Source of the DNA: Siphonodentalium dalli
Taxonomy: Eukaryota > Mollusca > Scaphopoda > Gadilida > Siphonodentaliidae
Assembly: GCA_032622095.1 (NCBI GenBank)
Contig: CP136067.1
Location: 868,001 to 932,000 of the forward strand
Length of the DNA: 64,000 bases
Reading direction: 5' to 3'
Both the position numbers and the translations under genes were made by a program. The notes under the pieces were generated by a model. The model worked only from the letters and a program-made list of their open reading frames with translations, was not told where the DNA came from and made no database searches. Positions 11,352 through 23,009 of this stretch are shown one piece after another. Every line of letters starts with the position of its first letter. Position 1 is the stretch's first letter.

Positions 11352-12451
11352 CATGTTCTATGTATACTATAGGGCGACTGTATATACACAGACGGTATAG
11401 ATAACTTTTAAGAGTGTTAACAATAATTTATTAGAACGAAAAAACAGAACGTCACATTTACAATGTATACATAGAAAAATAACAAATAGTTCAAATGGCG
11501 ATATGATAACAAGCAATAAGCCTATGGCTTTTATAAAAATCCTTTCCTCTAGAAATGTTACCCCGAGTGTCAATAGAGACAGCTGCATGGTAAAGAAAGC
11601 GGGGATTTGAATATAGTTATGTTTTCTCAGGTTTTTTGTGAAGTAGGTTAAGCGAGTGCGGGGTTGAGAAGGGTTGGGTGTGATTGAGAAGATAATGGAG
11701 TAGGTAGGAAAAACAATGAAACAGGAAGGAAAAAATGTGTGGTAAATGGTGCATACAAGCATACATGTATATAGTCGAAATTTTAAATTATGGTAGTGTC
11801 CAACATAGAAACGGAATTAGAAATCAAATATGTCTCAGCACTCAGAAGATGTGATATAATGAAACTAGATAATTGTTATATGCTGGTAGCGTGTATCAAT
11901 AAAGTAAATAAAATAAGTAAATACAATCAGTTTTAAGTGCATCAATATGCCAAGGTCATCACTGATTTCATTTAATAAAATTTAACAAAGCATATTTGGA
12001 TTTTATGCCCAGTGTTGTCAATGCATGTCGCTCTACAAGAACGATGTCGTGTATTTGATTTAAATAAAGTTTTCATACTAGTATATGGTCATATATGTAT
12101 GTTTATTTTAGTTGATGAGACGGTGCAAAGTGTACAATAGAAAGCGTTGCAGACATTACGATTGTTCTTTTCATGGACCAAGGATTTTATGGAGACAGCT
12201 TTTGTATTTGCTAGAAAGTGTTGTTACGCCCCCCCCCCCCCCATGCGTAATGGTATTTATATGGCCGGGCACAGTACTTGGTACACACGCATGAATACCA
12301 GCATCCCATCTGTGACTCAGCTATGGTATATATGACTACATCTACAACCCTTCCATTCTGACGATGAACTTGGATGGAATGGCATGTTGACACAGGAGAG
12401 TGTTCCGTTGATTATTTCTGTAAAATATGAATCCGACTTCTAAGCACTTAC
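11352..12451. other. No gene recognised
   Basis: AT-rich DNA with a C-homopolymer near 12231-12242. The short open frames lack splice context or recognisable domains. It is probably intron or 3' flank of the minus-strand gene whose exons lie at 12452-12499 and 13135-13312. Confidence 0.4.
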
Positions 12452-12499
12452 GTGCACTGATCTGAACCATAGCAGAGTATCTCCTGGCATTTCTACGTT
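12452..12499 (-). CDS. Exon of unrecognised host gene (downstream exon)
   Basis: Minus-strand segment bounded by an acceptor (tctcgtttcag) just above 12499 and a consensus donor (gtaagtgc) below 12452. It is 48 bp and starts with two bases that complete the codon left open by the exon at 13135-13312, giving ...IIGG-ERRNARRYSAMVQISA. The phase match and good splice sites support it; the product is not recognised. Confidence 0.55.
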
Positions 12500-12647
12500 C
12501 TGAAACGAGAAATTTAATATTTATGTTTAAGTAGTTTTAGAGTTCATTTATGTATCAAGGGTCGGAATTTAAAACAAAAACTATATGCCCAAAATCGGCA
12601 GATCACACAAATACATCATAACTTAATAACAATTTAGTTATATCAAA

Positions 12648-12970
12648 CTAGCAGGTGACCCGACTTCATCCGGGCTTTGACCTTGAATTGATCATTTTGA
12701 AGGTCAAGGTCGGGTCGGAGTCACTATTTGACCCGTCCAAAACACTCCCCGGACAAAGTACCAAAAGGTATCAAATTTCGTCGAAATCAGTCGGTTTACC
12801 AGATTTTACCTTGAATTGACCATTCTGAAGAATAAGGTAAGGCCCGTCCAAAACACTACGCGGACTATATTACCCGTAGGTATAAAATTTCGTCGAAATC
12901 CGTCCAGCAGTTTTCCCGGCCATAGCTAACAGACAAACAAACAGACCGAAGTCCCAAAATATATATTAGA
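12648..12970 (-). mobile_element. Non-autonomous Helitron-like element
   Basis: On the minus strand it begins TCTAATATATATTTTGGGAC and ends with hairpin CCCGGATGAAGTCGGG, a short spacer and terminal CTAG, next to T. TC at the 5' end, and a hairpin about 10 nt from a CTRR 3' end, are Helitron hallmarks. It is homologous to 22509-22758. No Rep/helicase sequence. Confidence 0.7.
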
Positions 12971-13134
12971 TCCTGATATTGAGTCCTGGGGGGGGGGGGG
13001 GGGGGTGCAGAGGTCGATCAATATCTCCTGGACTAATATGCTCCTGCTGATCGGATCGAAAGTTCATGTCTGTTAATAATTACCATGCGCGATAAATGGT
13101 GGACAAATGTCCATACCTCAATGAATTTACATAC

Positions 13135-13312
13135 CTCCAATGATATGCTCCTCCTGATCGGATGGACACACAACCAGGTGTACAAATGCTCGCGTCATGG
13201 GCTGGATGCCGTCATCTAATATTCCTTTCAGTGCGTCAAAAAAGGTGAGATGGAAAACTATTTCATTTGTTCGTGGTTGATACACCCAATACTCCATCAA
13301 TTTAGGACACAC
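13135..13312 (-). CDS. Exon of unrecognised host gene (upstream exon)
   Basis: A 178-bp minus-strand exon with acceptor (tatttttcag) above 13312 and donor (gtatgtaaa) below 13135, open throughout: VCPKLMEYWVYQPRTNE... to ...VVCPSDQEEHIIGG. It ends one base into a codon, which the exon at 12452-12499 completes. Composition is that of a folded soluble protein; I do not recognise the family. Just downstream, 13033-13056 repeats the exon's CGATCAGGAGGAGCATAT end, and a second GGTATG donor copy lies at about 13112-13117. Confidence 0.65.
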
Positions 13313-14079
13313 CTGAAAAATATGATGAAAGGATATTGAATACCGGGTTATTAATTTGATATAATATTTGCCTTGATCGACCTAATATCAAATCGACTGA
13401 TATATATGGGCTTACACATACGAATATAACAACCATCCAGTCTGAACTTTAGATAACATTTAACTCGGATATAGCGAGTTAACGTGTAATTATCAACATG
13501 TAATCACTGAAAATCAAGCTTTGTGAACGTAATTTCTTTGTTCTCGGTAGCATACCGACTGTGAAACAAATTCTGAAGACAAACACTGAGTATAAATTGT
13601 ACATGCGCTATCCTTCTGTAAAATAGGCGAGGAAATATCCCGATGTGTGTCGATACTTTGGAGCATTAGCCTCCTACTCACAAATTATGTAGGTTAATGT
13701 AAACATATTTTTATTTCCAAACATAATACACATAATACACAAATGACATACATATACAACATATAAGAGATAATGTATGGACATGAGGATCAGACAACAA
13801 GCCCGAGGGCTTATATGAATTCTTCTCCTCTTTGGCGACATGCCCCTTCCCCAATAAATGAGGGAGGGGTATCGATCAGACGGGAATAATAGAAATAATA
13901 TTTTTAAAGGAGAGAGAGAGAGAGAGATTCTTCATGTAGAATCATTTCATGTATATACAGGATAGTGACAAGTAAGTAACTTACAAAATAATCGTTATCG
14001 GAAGACATTTAGTACTACATATATAATGGGGAACGTCGTGCTGCCGCATAACGCGGCCGGAATCCAAAGCAATGTGTTA
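13313..14079. other. No gene recognised; GA microsatellite
   Basis: Probable intron DNA upstream of the exon at 13135-13312. A (GA)n tract lies at about 13911-13927. No exon or transposon end was identified. Confidence 0.4.
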
Positions 14080-14465
14080 CCCATACAGATCATGGAAATC
14101 TTTTTGTTCTCATAATATATGTCTGTACTGCATTAAATATTTGTTTGTTTTCGCAAAGACTAAGCTCCCTTGACCCCCGCATTAGTGTATTCTCAGATAA
14201 TGCAACATTTGGTAGGGAGTCATATAGTTCTCTTCTGGGCTCTTGATAAAATGTACATTCAAAGAGATAGTGGTAAGTTGTCTCAAATTCCCCACATAGA
14301 CAGAAGGGGGAAATTGTTACATGGTTATCTGTCAGTAGGTTACGGTTCTATTTCAAGGTACATGTGTAATCACGACTGTGGCGGTTCTTTACATGATTTT
14401 TATTCGATATCTGCACTTTGGGATCATTTAGTTGTGTTATATAGTGTCATGATATTCTGTTAATT
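14080..14465 (-). pseudogene. LINE ORF2 3' fragment (zinc-knuckle region)
   Basis: The minus strand encodes FCLCGEFETTYHYLFECTFY, a Cys-x-Cys...His...Cys knuckle of LINE ORF2 C-termini. It is followed by SLPNVALSEN and ...QIFNAVQTYIMRTKRF, the usual tail of these proteins. An in-frame TAG about 17 codons before the knuckle shows decay. The RT domain is absent. Confidence 0.75.
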
Positions 14466-14504
14466 TAAATCAGACAAATACTCAAAAAAATGGAAATGCT
14501 ATCC

Positions 14505-15205
14505 CTGTCCAAAGTAATGATTATGGGGTTGCCTCCTTGGCGATGAGGTGGAGGATCAGTTCTGAATATCAATATTTTGTTTGACATAGTTTATAATTCG
14601 AAAACAGTGCTTCTATAACTTGCCCCTGCGTCTCCATTTTCCCCAATGATTATGGGGTCGCCTCTATGGCGATGAGGCGGAGGGGGTCATTCTGAATATT
14701 CATGTTTCTTTTGTTATTGGTAGAGTTTAATTTCCTAGTTCGTTGCTTGTATAGCTTGCCCTCTGCGTCTCCATTTTCCCCAATGCTTATGGGGTCACCT
14801 CCATGGTGATGAGGCGGAGAGAGGTCAGCTCTCTGTGTCCATTTTGTTTGTTTGACATAGTTTATATTTCGAAAACAGTGCTTCTATAACTTGCCCCTGC
14901 GTCTCCATTTTCCCCAATGATTATGGGGTCGCCTCTATGGCGATGAGGCGGAGGGGGTCATTCTGAATATTCATGTTTCTTTTGTTATTGGTAGAGTTTA
15001 ATTTCCTAGTTCGTTGCTTGTATAGCTTGCCCTCTGCGTCTCCATTTTCCCCAATGCTTATGGGGTCACCTCCATGGTGATGAGGCGGAGAGAGGTCAGC
15101 TCTCTGTGTCCATTTTGTTTGTTTGACATAGTTTATATTTCGATAACAGTGCTTCTATAACTTGCCCCTGCGTCTCCATTTTCCCCAATGATTATGGAGT
15201 CGCAT
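14505..15205. repeat. 271-bp tandem repeat, ~2.5 copies
   Basis: The segment TCTATAACTTGCCCCTGCG recurs at about 14611, 14882 and 15153 (271-bp period). Each unit has two related halves with the hairpins CCCCAATGATTATGGGG and GCCTCTATGGCGATGAGGC. Adjacent copies are nearly identical. No coding potential. Confidence 0.9.
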
Positions 15206-16785
15206 CTATCTCATTGTTTCATACCGTACTATGCTATCATGTGTGCTAATCATTTCTGCTTTATTTCAGCTGCGTTGTAATGACGATATTGTACATAAGA
15301 TACTTTTACTATGTGATAACATCTCGAAGCTTTTCTAAATTTCACCTGCCAATTTTGCGTTCGGTATCAATGCACAATAATTAGTCTTTTAAAATTAATG
15401 ACTTTACTGGATTTTAAGTGATATTTTCATATAGAAGATCAGCTATTTTCTTTATTGAACGTAATTTTTTTTTACCGCCATCCATGTGAATTGAAAATGA
15501 TGGGACGAGGTGGTATAGCGATGAATCTCATCTGTTCATATCATATCCCTATCTTAGTGCTTATGTCAAATTCATTTTATATGTGATTCGGACTTGATAA
15601 CAGGTATTCAGTTCATAATATGCTATCACATGTGCTAATCATGTCTGCTTTTTTCCAGCTGCGTTGTAAATAAACTATTGTACAAAAACAAATTTTTACT
15701 ATGAGATGACATCTCAAACATGCTAGATATGTAATTTTCTAAATTTGACCTGTTAATTTTCCGCACAATAATGGATACTATTTTTGAAATGTATTATTTT
15801 AAGGATTACTCCATATGGAAGTTATCTGTTATTTTCCTTTATTAAATTTTTTTTTCCGTCAAAATTTGTAATTATGTGAGAATCGCACTCAAATCGGTCA
15901 TCGTGAGTTAAATTTGGCTGCATCGCGTACTAGGTCTAGCAGTTGTAAATATATTGGATTATGAACTAATAAAGATGTTATGTAAATACATATAAATTAT
16001 CCATTACGTTCCATATACGGATCAATGTTTACTCAGACGTTGTTCCTGCATTACTGCATCAAATTGCAGGCACCAGACATGGCAAACAATGGCCATATTT
16101 GTTGCAAACCAGCCTTGTCGTAAGATGAGCCGGTCCCAAGCCCGGAAAATGGCGAGGGCAACACAATTCATAAATCGCCAAAACAAATGAAGGGTAACCT
16201 GAATAGGACCCATAAATAAAAAGTCCCAAAGGGCAGAGTCACACACTCCCCTTCAATGTGGGTAATTGTGCCGAGCCTCAACTGATCGAGCTCGAGTGCT
16301 AAAATAAGTGCAAAATAGCACAAGCACTTTAAAGTTTAAAACATTTTAGCACGTTGTGCTATAACCAAATATGTGTGCATGTGTGTACCATGTGTGCACT
16401 AAGTGCAACGTCTAGGCACTAGACAAAAAACTTTAAAGCTGCCAGACCATGTCTGCCGGTCCAAAGCCCGGATAAAAGCTGATGGGAGTTTTTTTTCTAT
16501 ACGAAATCTGCTATAGCAAAAAAAGATATTTAATTTAATAAACGTGTTCACACGAAGAAGACATTCAACCCGAGAAATAACATATGTATTTGTTCTTGCG
16601 ATTAGTTAAGTATATTTCAATTAAAATATATCTATCGATGTCTATATACTATACTGTTTCAAGTATTATAACGCGTTATTTAATGCATATATGGTAATTT
16701 ATAAGCTTGTTCTCAGTTGCCCTCGGTAAAGACGCACACCCTTGAGATGGGTAAATGCGCGAAGTCTCACAACTCTCCTTTAATT
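15206..16785. other. No gene recognised; diverged duplication
   Basis: A diverged repeat pair sharing GTGCTAATCATNTCTGCTTT and CAGCTGCGTTGTAA lies at about 15225-15290 and 15605-15680. The motif CCGGTCCxAAGCCCGGA occurs twice, near 16130 and 16458, probably from the ends of an old retroelement. The 16022-16246 open frame lacks supporting features. Confidence 0.5.
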
Positions 16786-18251
16786 ATAGGGTAGTCAATA
16801 AAGAGCGTTTGTTGAAGCATTTATTGCGATGGTCTTAATTGCAACTAAGAGTCCTTTAACATCATGCCTCCATTTAAAAAAAAACTGGTAATTTGTTTAC
16901 TTAGAAGCCACAACATGCATGTTAGATTTGACAATTCCAATTTACAAAAATATTCATGATGCATAATGCCCCATTATCATTATGTGTGTACAGTCTGTCA
17001 GGATGACTGAGGTGTCACTGGCTTTAAAGATTATCCCGCACGAAGAGCTGTGTTAATTTTCTATTGTTTATGGTGTTCATTAATTTGCTTCAGATACTAA
17101 TGAAATAATGCGGTTAAGCTGATAATCTGAAATTCAGTGATTTCATTGGCCTTAGCACAGTGTGGTGCGAACACATCTCATCTTTGGTCGCCAAAAAAAC
17201 TAAACTAAACAAAACACAAGGCAAAGATGGCATGTATTCCAATAAAATGTGTGCGCGCAGTGTTCGTGATATACGAGAGACTACACAATCATGGATTTAA
17301 TTAAAATTCGAGTTTCACACGTAAGTGTTTATATAAGTATATAAAAAAAAATTGGGTATTATTTCCAACAGTCTGACCATTGACATATTCATGCGTTCAA
17401 ACCAGTTAATCTATTTTGTAACTTGGCTTTTAGTCGCCGGGCTCCGGCATCTGGGCTTTTAGTCACAACTGAAGTGCGAATATTTTGGAGCGAATTTCTG
17501 CAACAATTTCACCGCGTGGTGGACCCATTTGGAAAAAAATACATTCCCTGTGTCTAATCCTACATTTTGATATACTATACGCCCCATTATATTGAATATA
17601 CCAGCTGAAATCGATCGTGTAAATGTAAACATCGAGTCTATTTTTAGCTGTTTTATCGGCGCTTGTTTGCGTTTCGCTATTACAGTTTTCGCACTAAAAC
17701 AGCCATATTGTAGATAAAAACGAGTGCACAGTATTCCACTGCGTTATTTGATACCTAAAACTTGGTGTTTGCTAGCGTATTCGTCGAGAAATCTAAATTC
17801 TAAACATTAATGTCGAACGCAGTTTTTCGTGTTTGTGGCATTTTATGTTAGGTCAGTTTTCGACCGTTCAGTGGCGGGGTTAATATGTGTGGATAGGGCG
17901 AATATCGGCCTTTCGTTAGACACCAAAATGAGCGCCCTACGCCCTGTATTCCTCGAGATATCGGCCGTTCCACGCAATTTGAAATTCTGTTCCGCAGATT
18001 GCCATGCTATCCCAAATTTCACCCCATGTTAGGTCAGTTTTCGATCAAAAAATGCAACTTCTGGTGTCCGGTCAGTGGCGGGGTTAATATGTGTGGATAG
18101 AGCGAATGTGGGCCTTTCGTTAGACACCAACATGAGCGCCCTACGCCCTGTATTCCTCGAGATATCGGCCGTTCCACGCAATTTGAAATTCTGTTCCGCA
18201 GATTGTCGTTCTATTCCATATTCCATCCCATTCCGCAGATTGTCATGTCCC
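16786..18251 (-). mobile_element. Unknown repeat element X, copy 2 (uninterrupted)
   Basis: Inverted copy of 8203-11351, without the two nested insertions. It preserves both empty target sites: CATGAATA (17385-17392, minus strand) and TTAA near 16858. The two copies therefore form an inverted repeat spanning about 10 kb. The limits are where identity with copy 1 ends. Confidence 0.88.
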
Positions 18252-18530
18252 TAATTTTGTTTTTTATTTTCTGAATATAAATTTGTTTCTAAATGATCTT
18301 CTACAACGATTATCTGATCAACAACTTGGGATTACGATTGTTAATACAAACGTCTCGACAACTACATGTTATGATTATGATATTACTCTTGTGAGCTCCA
18401 ACGTCATTGAAAACAAGTAAACAGATAAATAAAAAAAAAAGTGTATACTTGAATTCATTTACGCTTACCGCAATTCATTTATGCGTAATCGTAATTGAAT
18501 CAAGATTAAGTGTAATAGAGTCATAATTCT

Positions 18531-20583
18531 CAGGGGCGCCGGAAGCATCCAAGGGCAGGGGGGCAGAGCCTACAAAAAGGGGAGCTCATAAAAGCCGAAC
18601 ACAACCGAACATAACCGAACATAACCGAACACAAGTCCAAATAATAGGAAATTTCATGAATAAAGTTCATAGGCATGTGTATTCATGTTCACACTATAAA
18701 TATACGAAGTTTGGTGGAGTTTGGGCCAATAATAAGTGTTTTAATCGATATTTTGTAAGACGCGTTTAGTGTTCGGCATAGAAAACCCGAACACAAGCTA
18801 GCTTATGTTCGACACTCATGCAGTCACCGGTAATTAATTAACACATAGAATGATGTGACATTAGCTGCCGTTTGAGATATATAACTCTATATAGAGTCTA
18901 CTAAATATACGAACACCTTGTAAACTTCAGACATATGTATTCACGTTCAACCTATTACTATACGAAGTTTGGTGGAGTTTGCTTCAATAATGAGTGTTTT
19001 GTTAGATGTTTTGTATAACGCGTTTGTGTTCGGCATAGAAAAGCAGAACACAAACTTCTGTCTCGTGGATTAGTTTATCCGCTGATAGGTGATAAGTAAT
19101 ATCTGCCAGATGGGATTTGGCAGGCTTTATTCGGGAGAAAAACGTATTGTTGTCCATTTTCGTCCGCATTCTCACTAAAATGTTACCCCCACCCCGTTAT
19201 TATTACAAGTACATTCGTACAATATGGTTGTTTAGATGGATCATACTGGACAAATATCAGCACGCCCCGAATAAAGAGCGTTTCGTATTGTATCTTTTTA
19301 AAAGTCTGATATGCTGTGATATGCAGAAATTTAAGATCTTATTTTATTTTCAAATATGTCTCTGATATGACAGGAATGTGATATGAAAGGAATAAAGATT
19401 ATTTATTTTGCGCTCAAGATACTTTTGATGTTTGCTAGGGTTGATTGATCTAGTTTTGCATGTCTTTACTCTTTTAGTCTGACATGGCTTCTTGGCAATA
19501 GCCCCGTTTTGCGGTATCGTCAAACGTTAAAAACTTTGAGTTGTAATCTTTCCATGAAGTTACATAAATATTTATTTTTGTAATTATTATTATTCTCGTC
19601 ACGTTTTGGGAGAGGACTTAATTACAAAAAAGCCACAACAGGCTTATTGTCTCATCCCTTTCCAATCACCCATAATCACCCATTAGCATTTTTGTAAAAT
19701 ATTCATCTTCTTTTGTATTGTGTATAAATATTGTTTACACCAAGTTTTGCTTCATGTGACGAGTGCATAAGGTATGTGTACTAGCGGGAAAACTTGTTTG
19801 TCACTCGACGTTTTTACAATCGTTGTCTTTCACGACGGGGCCTATCAAAAGCATGTTGTTTCTATAATAGTAGGCGCCATCAAACACTGAAACTATTTGT
19901 CAAAACACTAAACTACAATAGGTGAGAGACCGCCATCAACAACAATTAAAGCCTTTCGGATTAGTGACCATGTCAGATATTAATTATCACCTAGCTAGAC
20001 AGCCGTTAGACTAATCCACGACAAAATGATAACTTGTGTTCGGCTTTTCTATGCCGAACACAAAACGCGTTTTACAAAATATCGAATAAAACACTTATTA
20101 TTTTCCCGAACTCCACCAAACTTCGTATAGTAATAGTGTGAACATGAATACACATACCTATGAACTTTATTCGTGATATTTCCCATTATTTGGACTTGTG
20201 TTCGGTTATGTTCGGTTGTGTTCGGTTGTGTTCGGCTTTTATACGTACCGACAAAGAGGGCACTTTTCCGCAAAAAAGGGCATTTTCTCCGCAAAAAAGG
20301 GAAAATAACCATAAATTCATTGTAGAAAAAATCCCTATTTTAATGGTATTTTTCGGTTTTTATGGCCGTTTTGTGATAAAATTGACAAAAAAATTAATAT
20401 TCCTTGTGAAATTGGTGGTATTTGGACCAAAAAAGTCACATTTTGCTATAAAAACACGAGATTAAACACACAAAAAGCATTATCTGTCTCCAGAAAAAGG
20501 GCAAGTCCTGCCCCCGCTCGCCCCCCTTGGTCAAGGGCAGGGGGGTCAGCTGCCCCCTCTGCCCCCCTCTTCCGGCGCCCCTG
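18531..20583. mobile_element. Non-autonomous hAT element (2053 bp)
   Basis: Ends CAGGGGCGCCGGAAG / CTTCCGGCGCCCCTG; ATAATTCT is duplicated at 18523-18530 and 20584-20591. CAGGG termini and an 8-bp duplication are hAT hallmarks. The interior has GAACATAACCG-type tandem motifs and about 200-bp arms around GAAGTTTGGTGGAGTT, present at 18590-18800, again at about 18900-19060, and inverted at 20040-20240. No hAT transposase or dimerisation domain was found. Confidence 0.92.
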
Positions 20584-20591
20584 ATAATTCT

Positions 20592-21611
20592 ATTACCTTA
20601 AGCATGAACACTCAAGTGACCGTATTACACTTGTGTTTAGGGGTCCATGACTACCCGCCCCCGAGACGACCCACCCGTTTCACTTCGAGGCGACCCGCCT
20701 GCGGACAACCCGGCCACCTAAAATTAATTAGGGTAATTTGGAGGTAATTTTCCCAATGGAGAACTATTTCAACGTGATAGATTTATATATATTTATTTGC
20801 CAAATTATATTGGGGAGCGTAACTACTAGCTCCCCAATATACACATGTTTATATAACATATTAATGATAATAAATTATTACAAAATCTCAATACAAGTAC
20901 TATTATTTTCAGTTAATTGGTTTACAGTAAATAGTATCAAGATTTCCACGTATGAGAATACAATAATGGAAGAGAATTGGAAAAGTATAACATGTACATG
21001 TATACCGTTCAATTTATATTGAATTTTTGGCTAAACAGGCCCCTGTAGTATGTATTAGGAAAAATAATTGGAATAAATCCTAAATTATATGGGAGATATG
21101 GGGTTATTGATACGTCGAACTCCATATAGTTCGACCAGTCGTCAGTAAAAGTCAATTCAGTATGAAATAACCGCGTCTGCATGTCGACCCATGGTAAGAA
21201 GAGAACAACTCATTGCGTGTTATTAATTGACAGGCTATTGTGCGGCATGTGTATTGTGGCGCATGAACGAAGAATGAATTAGGCCATATGAATTATTTAT
21301 TGGGATACGAAGACATATAGTCGAAGGCATGTTAAACTGCCAAAATCAAGCATAATTACTTTATTTGTAGGACAAATGAACGCAAATACAGATGATTAAT
21401 AGTTACTCCGAGAAAATTAAATCTTTTAATATGTTTTACAAACATAATAAAAGTAACCAATTAGGAGGTGTGAGGGGATTATGAGGTGTTTGTTTAAAGA
21501 AACTGGGTTGTTTTGTTGTTTTTTATTTGATGTAATAATAAATAATATACACATGCAATATAACATAACTTATACACAACAATGTACCAACGATAATATG
21601 TTTATTCAAGT
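20592..21611. other. No gene recognised
   Basis: AT-rich DNA with a short GC-rich stretch of CCCGCC/GACCCGCC at about 20655-20720. The open frame at 20738-21022 shows no recognisable domain or splice context. Confidence 0.4.
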
Positions 21612-21615
21612 TTAA

Positions 21616-22090
21616 AGGTACTCAATCCGATTTTAAATTTAAGCACCCCTAAATTACTATTTCTTTGGCTTCGGGGGGCAAAAAATATTTGATTCGAGTC
21701 GAGAAACATCAAAGCTCAGAGTGATCAGATATCGATTTTTGAAGTTCGTTAATTTCTCGAGATGTGTGCCAGTCACTAATTTAGTCTGCCTCGTGCTCAA
21801 ACAAACAAATTGTGGGTATAAGATGGATAACTCTAAAATCAAGTGGTTAGTTATTAACAATAACAACCACTTGATTTTAGAGTTATCCATCTTACATCCG
21901 CAATTTGTCTGTTTGAGCAATAGGCAGACTAAATTAGTGGACCAGATCTCGAGAAATTAACGAACTTCAAAAATCGATATCTGATCACTCTGAGCTTTGA
22001 TGTGTGGGTTCCTCGACTCGAATCAAATATGTTTTACCCCCAAAGCCAAAGAAATAGTAATTTAGGGGTACTTAATCGGATTGAGTACCT
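21616..22090. mobile_element. TTAA MITE, copy 2 (475 bp)
   Basis: Inverted ends AGGTACTCAATCCGA / TCGGATTGAGTACCT are flanked by TTAA at 21612-21615 and 22091-22094. Same family as 10797-11276. The two halves form one long imperfect palindrome centred near 21855. Confidence 0.9.
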
Positions 22091-22357
22091 TTAATGTTTA
22101 AACACTGTTTGTTCTATGCTGAAGAGAATAATTGGGATAACAATTAAGTGTTTTTCTGGCATATAAAGTCAGTATATATGAGTATTGAATGTATTTATCA
22201 ACCTATATTGATCCCTCAAATAGGATTGGGATGTAATAGATATGGGTATAATTCTCTATATCCCCAAATATAGAAAAACTAACTAAAAAAAGAAATAGAA
22301 TCAATGTGAAGAAGTATCTATAGAAATTTGACAATAAAGAAACTTTCCAGAGAACAT

Positions 22358-22494
22358 GAGGCCTAAGCAGAATGAGGTCCCCAGAGGGTTAATTTAGTGA
22401 TGCTAGCCCGCTACATGTATGTGGGATAGCGTCACTAATTTTACACTCTGGGGACCTCATTCTGCAAATGACAGGCACACTAAACTCAGGCTTG
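22358..22494. repeat. Fold-back hairpin, family A
   Basis: GCAGAATGAGGTCCCCAGAG ... CTCTGGGGACCTCATTCTGC arms around a loop containing TAGCCCGCTA. Homologous to 557-703. Confidence 0.8.
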
Positions 22495-22508
22495 TTGGCA
22501 TATATCTA

Positions 22509-22758
22509 TCTATTATATATATTTGGGACTTCTGTCTGTCTGTTTGTTTGTTAGCAATGGCCGGGAAAACTGCTGGACGGATTTCGACGAGATTTGATAC
22601 CTAGGGGTACTTTTGTCTGGGGAGTGTTTTGGACGGGTCAAATTGTGACCCCGACCTGACCTTGACCTTCAAAATGTACAATTCAAGGTCAAATCACGCC
22701 TTTCGACGGATGAAAGCAGAGGGGAAACAGCCCGGACGAAGTCGGGTCACCCTGCTAA
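22509..22758 (+). mobile_element. Non-autonomous Helitron-like element
   Basis: Begins TCTATTATATATATTTGGGA and ends with hairpin CCCGGACGAAGTCGGG, a 10-nt spacer and CTAA, followed by T. Homologous to the minus-strand element at 12648-12970; the shared interior includes AACTGCTGGACGGATTTCG. Not coding. Confidence 0.72.
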
Positions 22759-22926
22759 TATAATATATATGAGCATAATTCTAGGCTTCAACTACCATCA
22801 GGCTTTAATATATCGTTTATTGTATAATATATTGTTTATTTTCACAAAATAATAACAGTTCACAAACAAAATTCATAATGAAAAAATATTATACAATCAA
22901 AAAGACATAAAATAAAAAACATCCAT

Positions 22927-23009
22927 TACCCTGCAGGGAGCCCCACACATATATAGAAGCATATAGAACAGTGTCGTCTGCTCATGTTTGTCTGGGGCTC
23001 TGTATGGGT
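22927..23009. repeat. Fold-back hairpin, family B
   Basis: TACCCTGCAGGGAGCCCCACA ... GTCTGGGGCTCTGTATGGGT arms with the GTGTCGTCTGCTC core. A diverged member of the family seen at 29.8-32.9 and 51.8-52.7 kb. Confidence 0.75.

Noticed and set aside
14170-14463. 97-codon plus-strand frame
   Set aside because: It is the antisense shadow of a LINE ORF2 fragment with a clear zinc knuckle on the minus strand.
16022-16246. 74-codon minus-strand frame
   Set aside because: No splice sites in phase, no homology I can recognise, and it overlaps an apparent repeat with the CCGGTCC motif.
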